NCBI GenBank assembly: GCA_016801885.1
Contig: CM028889.1
Location: 8,473,501 to 8,537,500, forward strand
Direction: 5' to 3'
Origin: Toxotes chatareus
Lineage: Eukaryota; Chordata; Actinopteri; Toxotidae
Length of the DNA: 64,000 nucleotides
Position 1 is the stretch's first letter, and every line of letters starts with the position of its first letter. The notes beneath the pieces are model-generated. The model was not told the DNA's origin and made no database searches. It saw only the letters and a program-made list of their open reading frames with translations. Positions 1-14,000 of the stretch are shown here, piece after piece. A program made the translations under genes and the position numbers.

Positions 1-252
1 CTGGCGCCACCCTCAGGCCAAAGTGTTAATTTTTTTTCCGCCACTGGCAGTAAAGATCTACGAACTGCAATGTGGGATCTCTAATTATCTGTCCATACTA
101 AATTTCTTTTCCCTGGCATCAGGATCTGAGACCAGCACAAGATTTAAATATAGAATTACACGCAAGGTCTTTGTGAACATTTTCACATTGCCAGAATAAC
201 CAACTGATTTCTTAGGCACCAGCCTTCACCCACCTTTCCTCTCTCTGTCCAG
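1..252 (+). other. Partial intron of the fndc7-type gene
   Basis: This stretch precedes the first readable FN3 exon and ends in a pyrimidine-rich tract and AG acceptor at 251-252. I see no FN3 coding signature in it. Because the first exon at 253 enters in phase 1, there must be at least one further coding exon upstream of the window. Confidence 0.7.
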
Positions 253-3200
253 TTCCTTGTGGGCCGGCCAACGTTCAGGCCAAGGTGGACTGTGTGTCTG
301 GTGGACTGACCATCGGCTGGAACGCATCCAGAAACGCAGAGGGCTACATCACTGTGATCTCAGACAGCAGCATGAAGAAGTCCTATAACACCACACAGCC
401 GAAGCTGAACATCAGCACACTGGAGTGTGGACTGGAGTACACAGTGAAGGTCATGTCCTTCAATCGCACCTGTGTCAGTCTTCCCTCAGTCTTACCTGTT
501 AGGGAAGGTAAGAGAAGTTAAGTTTGTGAAGAGTTTTCAGTTTTTCATGTGACACTATGTAGTTGGGAAAAATTGGCCAGTGAGCCTGACAAAAAACAGT
601 TCCTTCATAATATGATAGATTAAACTAAACTTACCGAGCTGATGTGAGGTTTTCCTTCCCCCAGTGCCATGTGTGCCTACTAATGTCACGGCGAAGAGAA
701 ACTGCAGCCAGAGTTATGTGGAAGTGACGTGGCAAGCAAGCCGTGGCGCCAAAAACTACACCGCATCCGCCGTGGGTGAGGATGGCAGTCGTTTGAAATG
801 TGTTTCCAATAAGACGTCGTGCAGCCTGGAGGGCGTCACGTGTGGACAGGTTTACAATGTCAGCGTGGTTGCTGTGGATGACACCTGCACCAGCGTAGGG
901 AGCCCTGTGGTGAAACGACCGACAGGTAAAGATCAGCAGAAATCAGTGTTTTGAAACTTTGACATACGTATATCGTCTCACAAGCCAAAGCACGCCATCC
1001 AAATGTTCTGTGTCCTTCCTCTGCAGCACCCTGCCCTCCCTCTCAGCTCACTGCCTCTGTGAACTGCAGCAGCAACTCTGCAGTGTTAACCTGGAACAGA
1101 AGCCCCAATGCAGTGTCCTACACTGGCAAGGCAGTGAGCACAGATGGACATAATGTTACCTGTAACACAGGAGCGGAGCTTCGTTGCCAGTTGGAGGGTC
1201 TGCACTGTGGCAAAGAGTACACCTTCACTGTGTCAGCCTCAGATGGCGACTGTCAGACTCCTGACAGCAAGCCGGTCGTCCGTACAACAGGTGAGAGGGA
1301 GTGGCATCTCCTCTTTCTTTCTACTCTTACTCCTTTCCTTGAACACTTTCCTTCTAATCCCTGTCTACATCTCCCTTTTACTTTTCTCTCTAACCGTTAC
1401 GCTAACATTACTTGTTCATCTTTCCTAAAATCTCTCTCTTCTCTCTCTCTCTTCCTCCTCCTCAAAAATCCAAATCCAAAAAGTCCATCTGCTGCTCATG
1501 TGATGCAGTTTAGAACAGCGACTAAATGGGCTTCGTCTCTTGTGTATTGTTTTGTAAACTGCTGTTTTCAAGGTCAATTCATGCATTTTTAAGCAATTAA
1601 ACAACTACTCCGGTTCTATTTTTAAATTTGTGATCAAATTACCACTGAGTCTAATTCTTTGCCTCCCGTTTCAGCCCCATGTGCCATTCAGAATGTGCTC
1701 AACACCCTGGACTGTAGCACCAACACACTAACCATCAGCTGGACACCCAGGTCGATGCCGGTGAACTACAGCGCCACCGCCATGGCCAGAAATGGAACAG
1801 CACTTCGCTGCGTCACAGAGAATTCGAGCTGCACGCTGACTAATTTAACGTGTGGACAGCAGTACACCGTGATGGTCAAAGCCATCAGCAGCACATGTGA
1901 AGGACAAAGCAGTGCCCCGGTGATTGTTAATTCTGGTAAGTTTGTCCATTGACCCAACACAGCAAGGTGTTTGATGTAAAAACAGAAAATGCAGCAAACT
2001 AAAGTTTTGGACATTACAGGACGTGAATTCTCTTAATAGTTAAAACAGTTGTCTGCTTTTTTCCTTCCTCACTTCTCTCTCAGTTCCTTGTGTTCCTGTG
2101 AACGTCCAAGGTGTTGTGGATTGTTCCACTAACACGTTGCAGGCGTCCTGGGATGCAGCTGCCGGCGCAGTGTCCTACATCTCCACACTGAAGGGAGCAG
2201 GAGGTTTCTCTTCTTCCTGTCCCACATCTGACCAAAGCTGCCTCTTCCCTGACCTCCAGTGTGCTCAGACATACATGTTCAGTGTGGTGGCCCTCAACGA
2301 CAGGTGTAACAGCTCAAAGAGCGCCATAATCTCAGCGAGAACTGGTAAATTTACATTTTGGTTACAAGTAAATCTGAGACTTGTTATTTGAACATGTTCA
2401 AAAAAAGCAAACATTAAAGGATAAAGATGGTGATTTGTCCATTATCACCATCCTGCAGCTGTAAAAAAAAAAAAAAAAACAGTGTATTTATACACTATTG
2501 AAAACAGTCCCCAACAAATTCATACTTTTCTCCTGTTTGAGTAACATTTACTGAAAACTACAGTTCCAAGCTGTTTTTATTACGAAGCCTTTTTAAAAAC
2601 AAATAAACAAATAAAACTACATATTTGTGCCCTGCAGAAGGAAGGGATACAGAGACAGACTGATGTTAGTTTTGCTCTTTCCATAGGATTTTTTTTCCAC
2701 AGTATTCAAAATATAAAACAGCGGCGAAAAAGTTCACTAAACTACAGTTCTTCATAATATAAACTTTTACAACTCTGCTACTTGGATGGATGTTTACTTA
2801 ATGCCTATACCTTTGTCTGAGTACAGTCGACAAATCAGAGCACATGCTTCAGTCAGACTAGAACTGCCAAAATATACTAAGAGTTTGAATTCCACTAGTT
2901 GAAAATAATGTTTTTCTGTCAAGTTGTGAAATAAACACAGTCACGATGCTCATCTTCCCTGTCCTTCTCCAGCACCCTGTGATCCTACAAGCGTGACCGC
3001 TGCCCTGCACTGCCTCTCCAATGTGGTGACTGTGACCTGGGAGGCCAGCGCCGGAGCAGATTACTACAAAGTTGTGGCCAAGGCCAGTGGACACGTTGGC
3101 TCCTGTAATTCCACCAACACATCCTGTGAACTGACCCAGCTGCAGTGTGGGGAGGACTACACTGTGACTGTACTTGCAGGGGATGGGAAGTGCAACAGCT

Positions 3201-6200
3201 CCAAAGCGCTTGCAAAAACAAACGTAACCACAGGTAAAGAAAGACATGATAGAAGCAAAAAGCTCTTATGTTTAACTTTACATGGAAAAACCCTTTAATA
3301 TACTGAGTCACCAATTTTAAGATTGTTATTATCAGTTAATGTGTCTTCAGTTTTGGATTCTCAGCTGGACACTGTGACAGCTAAAAAGAAAGGTGTTTAC
3401 AATTTTTAAAAATACATAAACATAGTGTTTATGGGGGAGAAACAAAAAAATTGGCCTAAAAGTTGACAAATTTAAACACATTAAGTTTAAAACTACAGAA
3501 GTCAGCTAATGAGATATCCGTCAGGTGCACATTTTTAATTGTGGAATGTAAATTCCACTGAGAATACAAAAAACACCCCAGAGCTTTATGTCTTCATGTG
3601 GTAGCTGGGACTCCTCTTCAGTGATATTATGTATAATCTAATCTTTGTCATATTGACAAAGAACTCATATTCTGATGAGGGTCTGAAGAAAAAATAACTT
3701 TTGATGAACTGATTTTATAACAGCAGTGTGCAGGAATTTGGAGTGAACAATTTAATTAATTAAATGGTCAGAAAAAGGGAAAATGATATTTGAACAAGCA
3801 AAAGAAGATTAGGAAATAAATTAGACATAAAATTAAGTAAATAAAGAAGCATGCTCTCATGGTTTTAAAAAACTGTTATAGGTTGGGACCTTAACAAAAA
3901 TAAAAACAAAAATTTTCTTGCGAGACAAATTTGTCATGTGTGACAATCCTATGTCCAGCTCCCTGCGCTCCTGTGATCCGGGATCACTCTCTGGACTGTG
4001 CCTCCAACCACGCCTCGGTCACCTGGGTTAAGGACGAGGATGCCGTGAGTGTCACAGTCAACGCAACCTCCAGCCTGGGACACTCGACGTCCTGCAGCTC
4101 ATCCACCAACAGCAGCTGTGTCCTGGATGAACTGCAGTGTGGACACACCTACACCGTCCAGGCTGTTGCACGAGGAGTCCACTGTTTGAGCAAACCCAGC
4201 ACTGCTTTTCAGATTGTCACAGGTGAGACTGTCTTTACTTTGTGTCACGGTTTTTCCTGCACAAATCTGGCACATTGTTCTATTTAATGTAGGGTGTTTT
4301 ATTCTGTATTCATCCTTAAGGGTTTGTGTGTGTATTGTGTAATACACCACAAATATGACAGTCTTGTGAGGGCACTCTGCTGCTCACAGCCTCTTTTACC
4401 TGCTACTTTAGAGTTCAGGACTGGGTTTAAGGTTAAGATTGGATTATAATAAATCGTTAGGTGAACTAGGTGTTCAGGAACTGACTGTACTCCTCTCTCA
4501 CTCAGCACCTTGCACCCCTAAAAATGTGGAGTACACATACTCCTGTGAGACTGGCATCGCCTTCCTGAGATGGGACGAGACTTTGGGCAGGAAGAGTTTC
4601 TACGTCCACGTCCACTCTGGAGAGCACATAACCTCCTGTAACACCAGCAAAACCGACTGCTCCCTGCCGTCGCTGCTCTGCAGTCGCACATATGACGTGA
4701 AAGTGACAGCTGTGGCTGACCACTGCAACAGCAGTGTGCCTGGCGTAACACAGATACATACAGGTAGGTAGCTTCAACCTAAAAACTTTCTGTGGGTTTA
4801 CACTTCCATGCATCGACGTTTCCCCTTTTGCTCTCCCATCAGCCCCCTGTGCTCCCATGAATGTGAGTGCCTCCCTGGTGTGCGACAACAACACAGCAGC
4901 GGTGAGATGGCAGCACAGTCGCGGTGCGATTTCCTACAAAGTGACAGCCCTCGCCCGAAACGGCGATGCCAAAGAGTGTACAACAAATGACACAAGTTGT
5001 CACCTACCCAACTTGCACTGCGCCCAGACCTACGTGATCACCATCACTCCGTTCTCCAGTAAATGCAAGGGTTTCGACAGTTACCCACACTCCTTCATTG
5101 CAGGTGAGGAAGACCACAATAATGCACTTTAACATTTGCACTTTGTCATCTATTACAATATTATTGTATTTAACAGTATATGTTTTAATGCTGTCATTTT
5201 AAATGGGGTAAATAAAGGTTGCTTTGAATTTTGTTCAGACCAAAGATGATAATACAGTGTTGCCCTTTAGTTCATTTGTGTGTGTGTTCACGCTGATGAA
5301 AAAACATAAAAAGGCAAAATTTCGGTGACTCTCATCCTGTGTAATCAGCACTACACAGATCCACCAAGGGGAATCAAATTCTGGAGACTGACAGCAAGAT
5401 ATGAAGGTCATTACTGCCCATTGTGGATGTTTAGTTATTGTCTCCGGGAGTCACAAAGTGGTTTCAGTGCTTCTAGCTTCAAACTCTTCACTTATGGATA
5501 TCAGTAGCTAATTTCACTTCTAGAGTGTTTCTCTGTGGTTATTTTAACAGTTATGTTTGCTAGATGCTAACTCAACTCAAACTCCGATCCTCTGATCTCT
5601 CTCCCACAGGCCCCTGCCCTCCAACAAATGTTCACGTGTCCCTTCAGTGTGTTGGTAACGTGGGCCATGTAACCTGGAACCCTGCCCTGTACGCTGACAT
5701 GTATGTGGTCACAGCTGTGGATGAATATCAACACACCTGCACCTCCAATGGAACAAGCTGCTCCCTCAAAGACCTCCATTGCGGCAAGACACCCGTCGTC
5801 ACGGTGGTCACCGTGGAAAGGGGCTGCAGGAGCAAACCCAGTCTGCCTTTCACTTTCCAATCAGGTCAGATGATAAAACTGATACACAATCAGTGTGTTA
5901 GCATGATTCATTACTTTCATTATTCTTATTGTACATATTCAGAAAGACTATAATGTCCCTCTTTGTCTCTCTCTCTTCATCCTCAGTCATCTGCCCTCCC
6001 ACCAATGTGACCGGAGTGACAACTTGCAGGAACAATGACATCAGAGTGAGCTGGGACCCGAGTCCTGAAAGTGGTGTTGACTACTTCCTCCGCTCTCAAG
6101 AACATGGCGGTGCCAGTGCCAACTACTCCACCACCCAGACGTCCCACTTAATCACCGGGTTGCAATGTGGCCAGTTGCATACGCTCACAGTCGCTGCCAG

Positions 6201-8004
6201 GGACTCTGAGTGCACCAGCGTCCTCAGCAAGCCGATTAAAACGGAAACAGGTTAATATTCAGATATATCGTGGTTGCTCATCTACGGAAACCCAGAGTTA
6301 CCACAGTGAGTCAGAGGATGATTTGGTGTACCTCTCTTTGTTCCCTAATCTCCTTGCCAGCTCCGTGCCCACCAACCAACCTGACTGCCAGCGTCGAATG
6401 TGGCACCAATTTGGGAACGCTGACCTGGGCGCCGAGCACTCATGCCATCTCCTACACAGCTACAGTGACTGGTACCCACGGCCATGTAGTTTCCTGTTCT
6501 TCCAACACAACGACTTGCTCAGTGAAGCTGAACTGCGGACATCAGTACTCTGCGTTTGTGGTTGCTTCCAGTGCGACGTGCAACAGCAGTGCAGGCACCA
6601 CCTTCACATTTAACTCAGGTAAATGAAACCTGTACCTCCCTGGAACTGTCTGAATTCAACCCTCAATGTTTCCTTCTTTATTTTAAACCTCAAAACCGAT
6701 AAACGAATGACTCAGTTTCCCCCCTCCCACAGCTCCCTGTCTGCCTGACAGGGTGGTGGCGGACCTGGACTGCCAAGTCAACTCCTTCTCAGTGCAGTGG
6801 AGGGGGAGCATCGGCGATGTTGGCTCTTACACTGCGATTGCCATTGGCAGTGATGGCACCCGTGCAACGTGTGACTCTACAAACACTAACTGCACCATCA
6901 AGAACCTAAAATGTGGCCTCACCTACAGCATCGTCGTCACTACGTCGTCAGTTGACTGTGGCACCATTGAGGGCTCCGATTACAAAGTGCAGTCAGGTAG
7001 AAAACATTCAAGCTTTATGTGGAATCACAGCACATTAAATAAAATATTTACTGAGAGGACATGAAATTACTGCAGCACATGCATATGGCCACTAGTGGGA
7101 GTTGCTGTATTAAAGAATTAATGGGGTACACAGGTAGGCAGGGTTGTAAAAATAATAAAAAAAAAAAATAATTTAAAAACCTGTCGCACTACAAATCAAC
7201 TTTCATCAAGAAAAAAAGAAAAGTCACTTTTTTTTTATTTCAAGATTCTCAGAGATTCATTTCTGTGAAGGAACTGTTTGATATTTTTGGAAGCATGCTT
7301 ATTCACTTTCTTGTTGCAGACAGATGATATCTCTTTGTCTGTACCATAAATATAAAACTCTGTCCAAAGGTAACAACATCTGCCTACCAGCACCTATAAA
7401 GCTCACTAACTAATAATCTGTGCAGCACTTTTGGTTTTGTGCTGCATTTTTCTTAAAACATCTTTAAGAGTGTTTGAGGTGGATTTATATTAGGAACAGT
7501 CTGAAATAATCTTGTGTCAAATTTGTTTTTGTTGTTTGTGTCTTTTTTTTTTCCAATTAAGGCTTCTCTGACTCAAAAATGACTTGTCAGAATTTTAAAA
7601 TTCAAATGGCTGATAACTTTTGTTTATGACAGACTTCTCTAAAATAGACCCTCAATCTACATAAATCACACATCTCCTCTTTCTTATCACACCTTTACTT
7701 TTAATAAATCTCACACTCCACTTATCCTCCTCTAAATCACCAGCCCCCTGTAAACCAGACAGCGTGTTGGTGGACTTGCAGTGCAGCACTAACTTGGCAT
7801 CAGTGACATGGGGAAACTCAGGCCCAGATCAGACTCAGGTGGTGTCAGCGGTGGACAGCAAAGGAGCGATCACCACCTGCAACTCCAGCCGCTCCAACTG
7901 CACCTTTAACCAGCTGACATGCGGGGAGAGCTACCTCATCAGTGTGGTCGGCTACACAAACACATGCAGCAGTGAGCCAGCTGTTGCCCAAAGGCTCAAC
8001 ACAG
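253..8004 (+). other. fndc7: fndc7 exon map, modules 1-14
   Basis: Exons read from AG acceptor to GT donor, each entering and leaving in phase 1: 253-507, 665-925, 1027-1290, 1675-1935, 2084-2344, 2973-3233, 3959-4222, 4506-4763, 4843-5103, 5610-5864, 5987-6250, 6361-6618, 6733-6996, 7744-8004. Lengths are all multiples of three (255-264 bp). Modules 1 (253-507) and 11 (5987-6250) lack the third and fourth cysteines. Module 11 starts with IC instead of PC. Confidence 0.88.
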
Positions 8005-11000
8005 GTAGCGTTACTGATAATTTAGCGAAGGTGAATGTAATGTACAGCAGGCTTCTGTACAAGCAAGTTGTACACAAATGTAGAGCGTAACGATTCTGCT
8101 GTGATTAATGTATTTACATTGTACAAGTAATGCTGATTATTTTATGATAAAGTGAAAAAACATTACTGAGTGTGAATACAATTAATAAAACATGACATAC
8201 AGAAGATTTTTAAAGTTTTAGCTCTAAATCTTAGAACCATCAAGATTCAAGCTATTGAAAATCAGTGTGATTACAAAGTAATACTACAAAGCAGAAACAC
8301 TCTTAATACGGCAAGTGTCCTGCATTTAAAGTAATATGTACAGATGTACAGATATGTTATACTAACATTTATTTAATTATTACTGATGTATTTCAGAACA
8401 TCATTTTATGTGATAACATGATCCCTTGATTTGTATGTTAATCAGCAATGTAACTAGCAACTATAGTCATGTCAGATGAATGTAGAGGTATAAAAAATAG
8501 AAGTGTTAGTCTTACTATGTATATATATTTCTAATCAGTTGTGTCAAATAGACCACTCCAGCAAAGCACCTACACTAAACCACCACAAGCCTGAATGATG
8601 CAGGAAATAACTGTGTTCATTAGTTACAAGAGACAGAACTGAAAGTGACCATGCTACGTATTTACTTCTTTATCCCCTCCACCAGCTCCGTGTGTACCCA
8701 CCCACCTCACTGCACGAGTTGACTGCCAGACCGACATCACTGTGGTCACGTGGGACTCTGCACGTGGAGCCAAATCTTACACCGTCTACGCTCGGGGTAG
8801 TCTTGGCCACAATGCTGAATGCAACAGCACAGACACCAACTGCGATTTCCCCAGCCTGGCCTGTGGGCAGGACTACAACATTACAGTGGTGGCTCGTCAT
8901 GGCTCCTGCATCAGTTTGGTCAGCAAGTCCATCACTGCCGCTACAGGTAGTAAAACACAAGCAGAACAGCTAATAAATCGGGGTATCTGCAGGTCTATTA
9001 AAGTCTTAAAAAGCACTGATATCAAGAAAATGCAGAAGAAGGTTTTACAAGTTATTATTTATGTTGGCTTTAAATATTTTCTAGCCTGCTGTAGGAAGAC
9101 CGCTATGAGTTAAAATATATTTTATATATAAAATATTAAATAATGTTATTGTTTAATTGGTGAATTCATCCATCCATTTATCCATCCAGTTTCAGATGCT
9201 TATCCAAGTCCAGGTTGTGTTTGATGATTAGTTAATAATTTTGTTAGGAGTTACTGTTATATGCAACTGGGAAGTAGAGAAAAATGTAATAAAAATGTCA
9301 ATAAATTAATGCAATTAATTCTACACTATATCATCCCTACTGATTTTCATTGGAGAGGATATACTTTGGCCAGTATGATGGCTAAATGGGTATTAAATGA
9401 ACTTCTATGTAGTATTAAAAAGGTCTTAAAAAGTCTTTAAGATGTAAATTGGCAGTTTGTATTAAATTGGTGTAAATGTGCTTCCAAAGTGTCGAGATCT
9501 CATTAGGTCCATTTAAAATCCAAGCAGGAATCAACAAAATCAACTCAGCTTGAGAAACACACTAACTCTAACTCTAAAAATTAGATTTTAATCTTACGCA
9601 GTGCATATCCACATGACGCCGTCTCCGTCTGTACTTATTCCTCTTTGTCTAGGTCCTTGTCCTCATAGTGGTCTGAAGACTACACTGGACTGCAGCACCA
9701 ACACAGCTGTGGTGTCCTGGACCCCCGGCAGCGGCATCCGGTACTACAATGCTTCAGCCGTCACCTTTGCCACCGCACACCAGCAGACCTGCTCCACTAA
9801 CGGCTCCTCCTGTAACATCACCTCTCTGCGCTGTGGGGAGAGCTACAGGGTGAGCGTCAGTGGACAGGGACAGAACTGCCCCAGTCCAGCACAGGACTGG
9901 CAAAGAATCAACACAGGTACCTTATATTAACATATATTAAGTTTTATAAAGAGTTGGCTAATATCTAAAATAACTTCACTGAAGGACGATGAGCTCAAAG
10001 GCTCCATCATCAACAGCACCCAGCATGTCTATTGTTTATAAATTACTTTTATCCTGCTACTTAACTTAAGTATGCCAGGTAAAAACTTGCAGGCTGAATA
10101 AACTGACAGCAGGAGAAAACTTCCAGCAAATTAACAGAATTTTCCTCTGGTTTCTATATCTAAACTAAACTTCAAATGTATTTTATATGCTCTTTTATTG
10201 CATGTGTTGGTGCATGTAAATGACCTGACTGACCACATTCTTCATTCATTCCTCCAGCTCCCTGCCCTCCCACCTACTTGAGGGTGAACTCCTCCTGCAA
10301 ATCAAACAATATCTCAGTGTCATGGCAGGCCTCGCAGGGCTCTGTCTCCTACATGGCTGTGGCTGCGAACGCACAGGGCCGTCAGTGGTCCTGCAACACC
10401 AGCAACACCAACTGCCAGATATCTGGTCTGCTCTGTGGACAGCAGTACCAGGTGTATGTTGTTGGTGTAGATGAAAATTGTATTGGAGCCAAGAGTAACA
10501 TTACAATCATGCAGACAGGTGGGTATTTTAAGCCAAGTAATATTTGGCTTGTCTGTGGCCACTTGCACATTTAATATTAAAGAGAATGTTTCTCTTACCA
10601 CTGTTCGCTCTCTCTTCAGCTCCATGTGTGCCACAGAACATACAGAACAACCTCGACTGTCTGTCCGGTGTCCTCAATGTTACCTGGCAGTCGACAGGTT
10701 ACTTTTCAAAGTTCCGCGCCTCCGTGGTGAGCAGCAAAGGTCACATCAGCACGTGCACAACGGATAAGCATCACTGCGTGGTACGCAACGTGCACTGTGA
10801 TCTGACCTACAATGTTACAGTGGTTGCTGAAGATGAGACCTGCAACAGCTCTCAGAGCCCCACAAAGCAGGTCCTTACAGGTGGGTAAAGCTCCAGGTGA
10901 TAGGCACAGTATGTTTTTGAACTTCTGTGATTTGTTTTCCCATTTTCTGTCCATTTCTTATATTGAAAGTTTATGTGCAGTTAGTTAGTTTTGACTCTCT

Positions 11001-14000
11001 TCTGTTCTTCTCCCACTCTTGTTCTGCACAGCTCCCTGCCCTCTCTCGTCCTTCCTTCCTACTGTGAACTGCAGCACCGGAGTTGTATCTGTGACCTGGA
11101 GCAACAGCGTGGCGGGAGTCGTGTACACAGTGTCGGCGGTTGACAAAACTGGTCACCGACACAACTGCACTGGCACAAACAGCGGCTGTGAACTCAGCTC
11201 ACTGGAGTGTGGGACAGAATACAACGTCACCATCACACCGTCCAGGAAGGGGTGCGTCGGCAGAGACAGCCCTACAAAAGTGATCACAACAGGCAAGGAT
11301 TAAAATCTCTTTTAAAATCTTTAACGTGTTTTCTTTTGTCTTAAAGCCTTTTTATGTCTTTTGTACAACACTTTGATTATTTGAATATTTGTCAAACTGT
11401 AAAAAAATGTTCTTTATTTTAGACTTTAAAGACCTTATTTACGTTAATGGTATTAAGTCATACATAGTGGTAGTGACAGGAGAGGGAACTCTTACTGCAC
11501 CCACCCCACTGGACAGCCATTTGCCAGTGAAATGTTAAATTCTGTATGAAGTCAATAATTTAACACACAGCACATGTTAAAATGTATGTATGTACATGTA
11601 AAATCTGTGAATGTGAGTATTATGCTAATCTTTTTTCTGACCTGTCCCTGGTTTCCTCCAGTTCCCTGCGTACCTGAAGTGTCTGACGTGGAAATCGACT
11701 GCCTGACAAACTCAGCCTGGCTGATATATGAGGAGGCTGAAGGGGCTGAAGATTACGTCACCATAGTGACAGACAGCCAGGGTGACGTCCAGATGTTTGA
11801 GTGTAACGCCACGTCAGATGGGATATGCGCTCTGCCGGAGCTAAAGTGCAGTGAGAACCTCACCTTTACCCTCAAGGCCCGTGACCAGCAGTGCTCCAGT
11901 CCACCCAGCAATGCGGTCACAACTGAGACAGGTAAATTGATAAACACAAATGAATAGTAAAAAACATTTAAAACATAAGTAACAAGAAAACAGGAAGTCA
12001 CTTCAAATAATTATAATACAGATGTATTACGCTGCAAGAGCTGATATTGTCAATAGTCTTGAATTTATATTTTCGGTTTCCTCCAAACATTATGAATGGC
12101 TTTGGCTTTGTTCAAATAATCTCAATAAAAGGTCTGAAAAAGATGCTGTGGCAAACCTCTTCAAAAACCATGTGTGTGGCAAACCATTTCAATCATTCTG
12201 TAAGAATAACCTGAAAGATGCTACATTCAAATAAGATCAATGCATACAGTAGTGACTAGTAATAGAAATGAAAGATGTATGAGCTACCACTGTGAAAAAG
12301 GTCTCTCAAGTTTACTTTGTTGATGTTAAGTAGCTCTCACGTAGGTTTGCAAGTGAAGTGTGTTCTTGTTTACATACTAGTTAAGACTTTTTAGAACACC
12401 ATGCTCAACAATTCTGCTATTCTACTTCTAAAAGTAAAGATTCGTGGATAAGAGTGATCGTCAGGAAGCTCAAAGTTTTTCTCCCTCCCCAGCTCCCTGT
12501 CCTCCACAGAACGTGGAAAATTCAGTGGACTGCGACAACGCCACAATCAGCATCACCTGGGCAGCTGTTCCCGGTGCGGTAATGTACACTGCCATGCTGG
12601 AGGAGATCAATGGAGGTACCACCTGCTGCACCACATCAGACACCGGCTGTGACATCAGTGACCTGCCATGCGGCGAGATCTACATCCTGCACGTCACAGC
12701 TGAGGGTCGAATCTGCAACAGCTCCCAGAGCGAAGGGGACATCGCCAGGACAGGTACAGTACATATGGTGTTCAGGATTTATAGTGTTCAGGATTTATGA
12801 AACAAACAAAGTAAAATTTTTATACTGACCTCTCCCCCTCAGTGCCATGCATTCCTCAGAACCTCACGGCCAGTCTGAGCTGCAGCGACAACGTAGCCTC
12901 CATGTCGTGGGACTACAGCCGAGGAGGGCAGCTTTACCGAGTGAGAGCAGTGGGTACCGATGGCCATGAGGACCAGTGCTTCTCCCACGAGAACCAGTGC
13001 GATCTGACAGGCCTGCGCTGTGGGCAGCACTACACAGCAACTGTGACAGCAGAGGACATAGACTGCAAGAGCAAACCCAGTGACAGCGTGACGATCAAGA
13101 CAGGTTTGTACTGACTTTCTCTGCTGAATTCTCAATGTGTTCAAGAATTCTGAAATACTGTTATTTACAAGAATGTACAGGTACTAGTCTTAAGCTTTCA
13201 CTGAACCTTCTCTTCACCTCTTCTTACCAGTGCCATGCACTCCTGCAAATGTCTCCTCTGTGGTGGCCTGTGAGGCCAATTCTCTGACCGTGTCCTGGTC
13301 CGAGAGTCCAGGAGCTGACTCCTACATTGCCACGCTGCAGGACAGCAACAGTCAGACCACAACCTGTCAGGGCACAACGGAGGGTTACTGCAACGTGACA
13401 GGACTCGGCTGCGGTCAGATCTATCATGTCCACGTGGTCTCCTCTGATGGATACTGCGACAGCCCGCCCACTCCTGTGGTTGACACACCCTCTGGTAGGA
13501 AAGATAGCCAGTAGTAGCAAACAGAGAAAACTTAATATGGATATTGCTTCTCTTATTTTATACTTAGAGAAAATAAATATAAGGGATTCATAGCTTCTTT
13601 TGGATTTAAAAAGACTGACCCTATAGGATTATGAAACTGTTTGAAAATCTTAGTATTTTGATGTGAAAACTTAATTTAATTTTGCCATTAAAGTTTTAGT
13701 AAAGTCTGCTGTCTCTCTATATTCACATTTATATCATTATTAACAAGCAATATAGAAATATATTTGAATCACGTCAAAGTCAAGACTGTCATCTTATCTT
13801 GGTTGTCCTTTTTCCTTTTTTCAGTCCCCTGTGAACCAAGACATATCAAGGCAGTGCTTGACTGCTACACGCAGACAGCGTTGGTGATGTGGTACCCGAG
13901 CGATGGAGCTTTGTCGTACGTGGTGACGGCCACCGCCGCATCAGGCCACAATGTCACCTGTGAGACCAACACCACCAACTGTGACCTGGAAGGGCTGAAC

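Noticed and set aside
11574..11661. Hydrophobic frame (SIMLIFFLTCPWF) before module 20
   Set aside because: Again the polypyrimidine tract; no Kozak context and the acceptor is standard.
13764..13824. Signal-peptide-like start (MNHVKVKTVILSWLSFFLFS) directly before an FN3 exon
   Set aside because: It is the intron's pyrimidine tract read in the exon frame. The exon has a normal acceptor and phase-1 entry like all others, so a new gene start is not needed.
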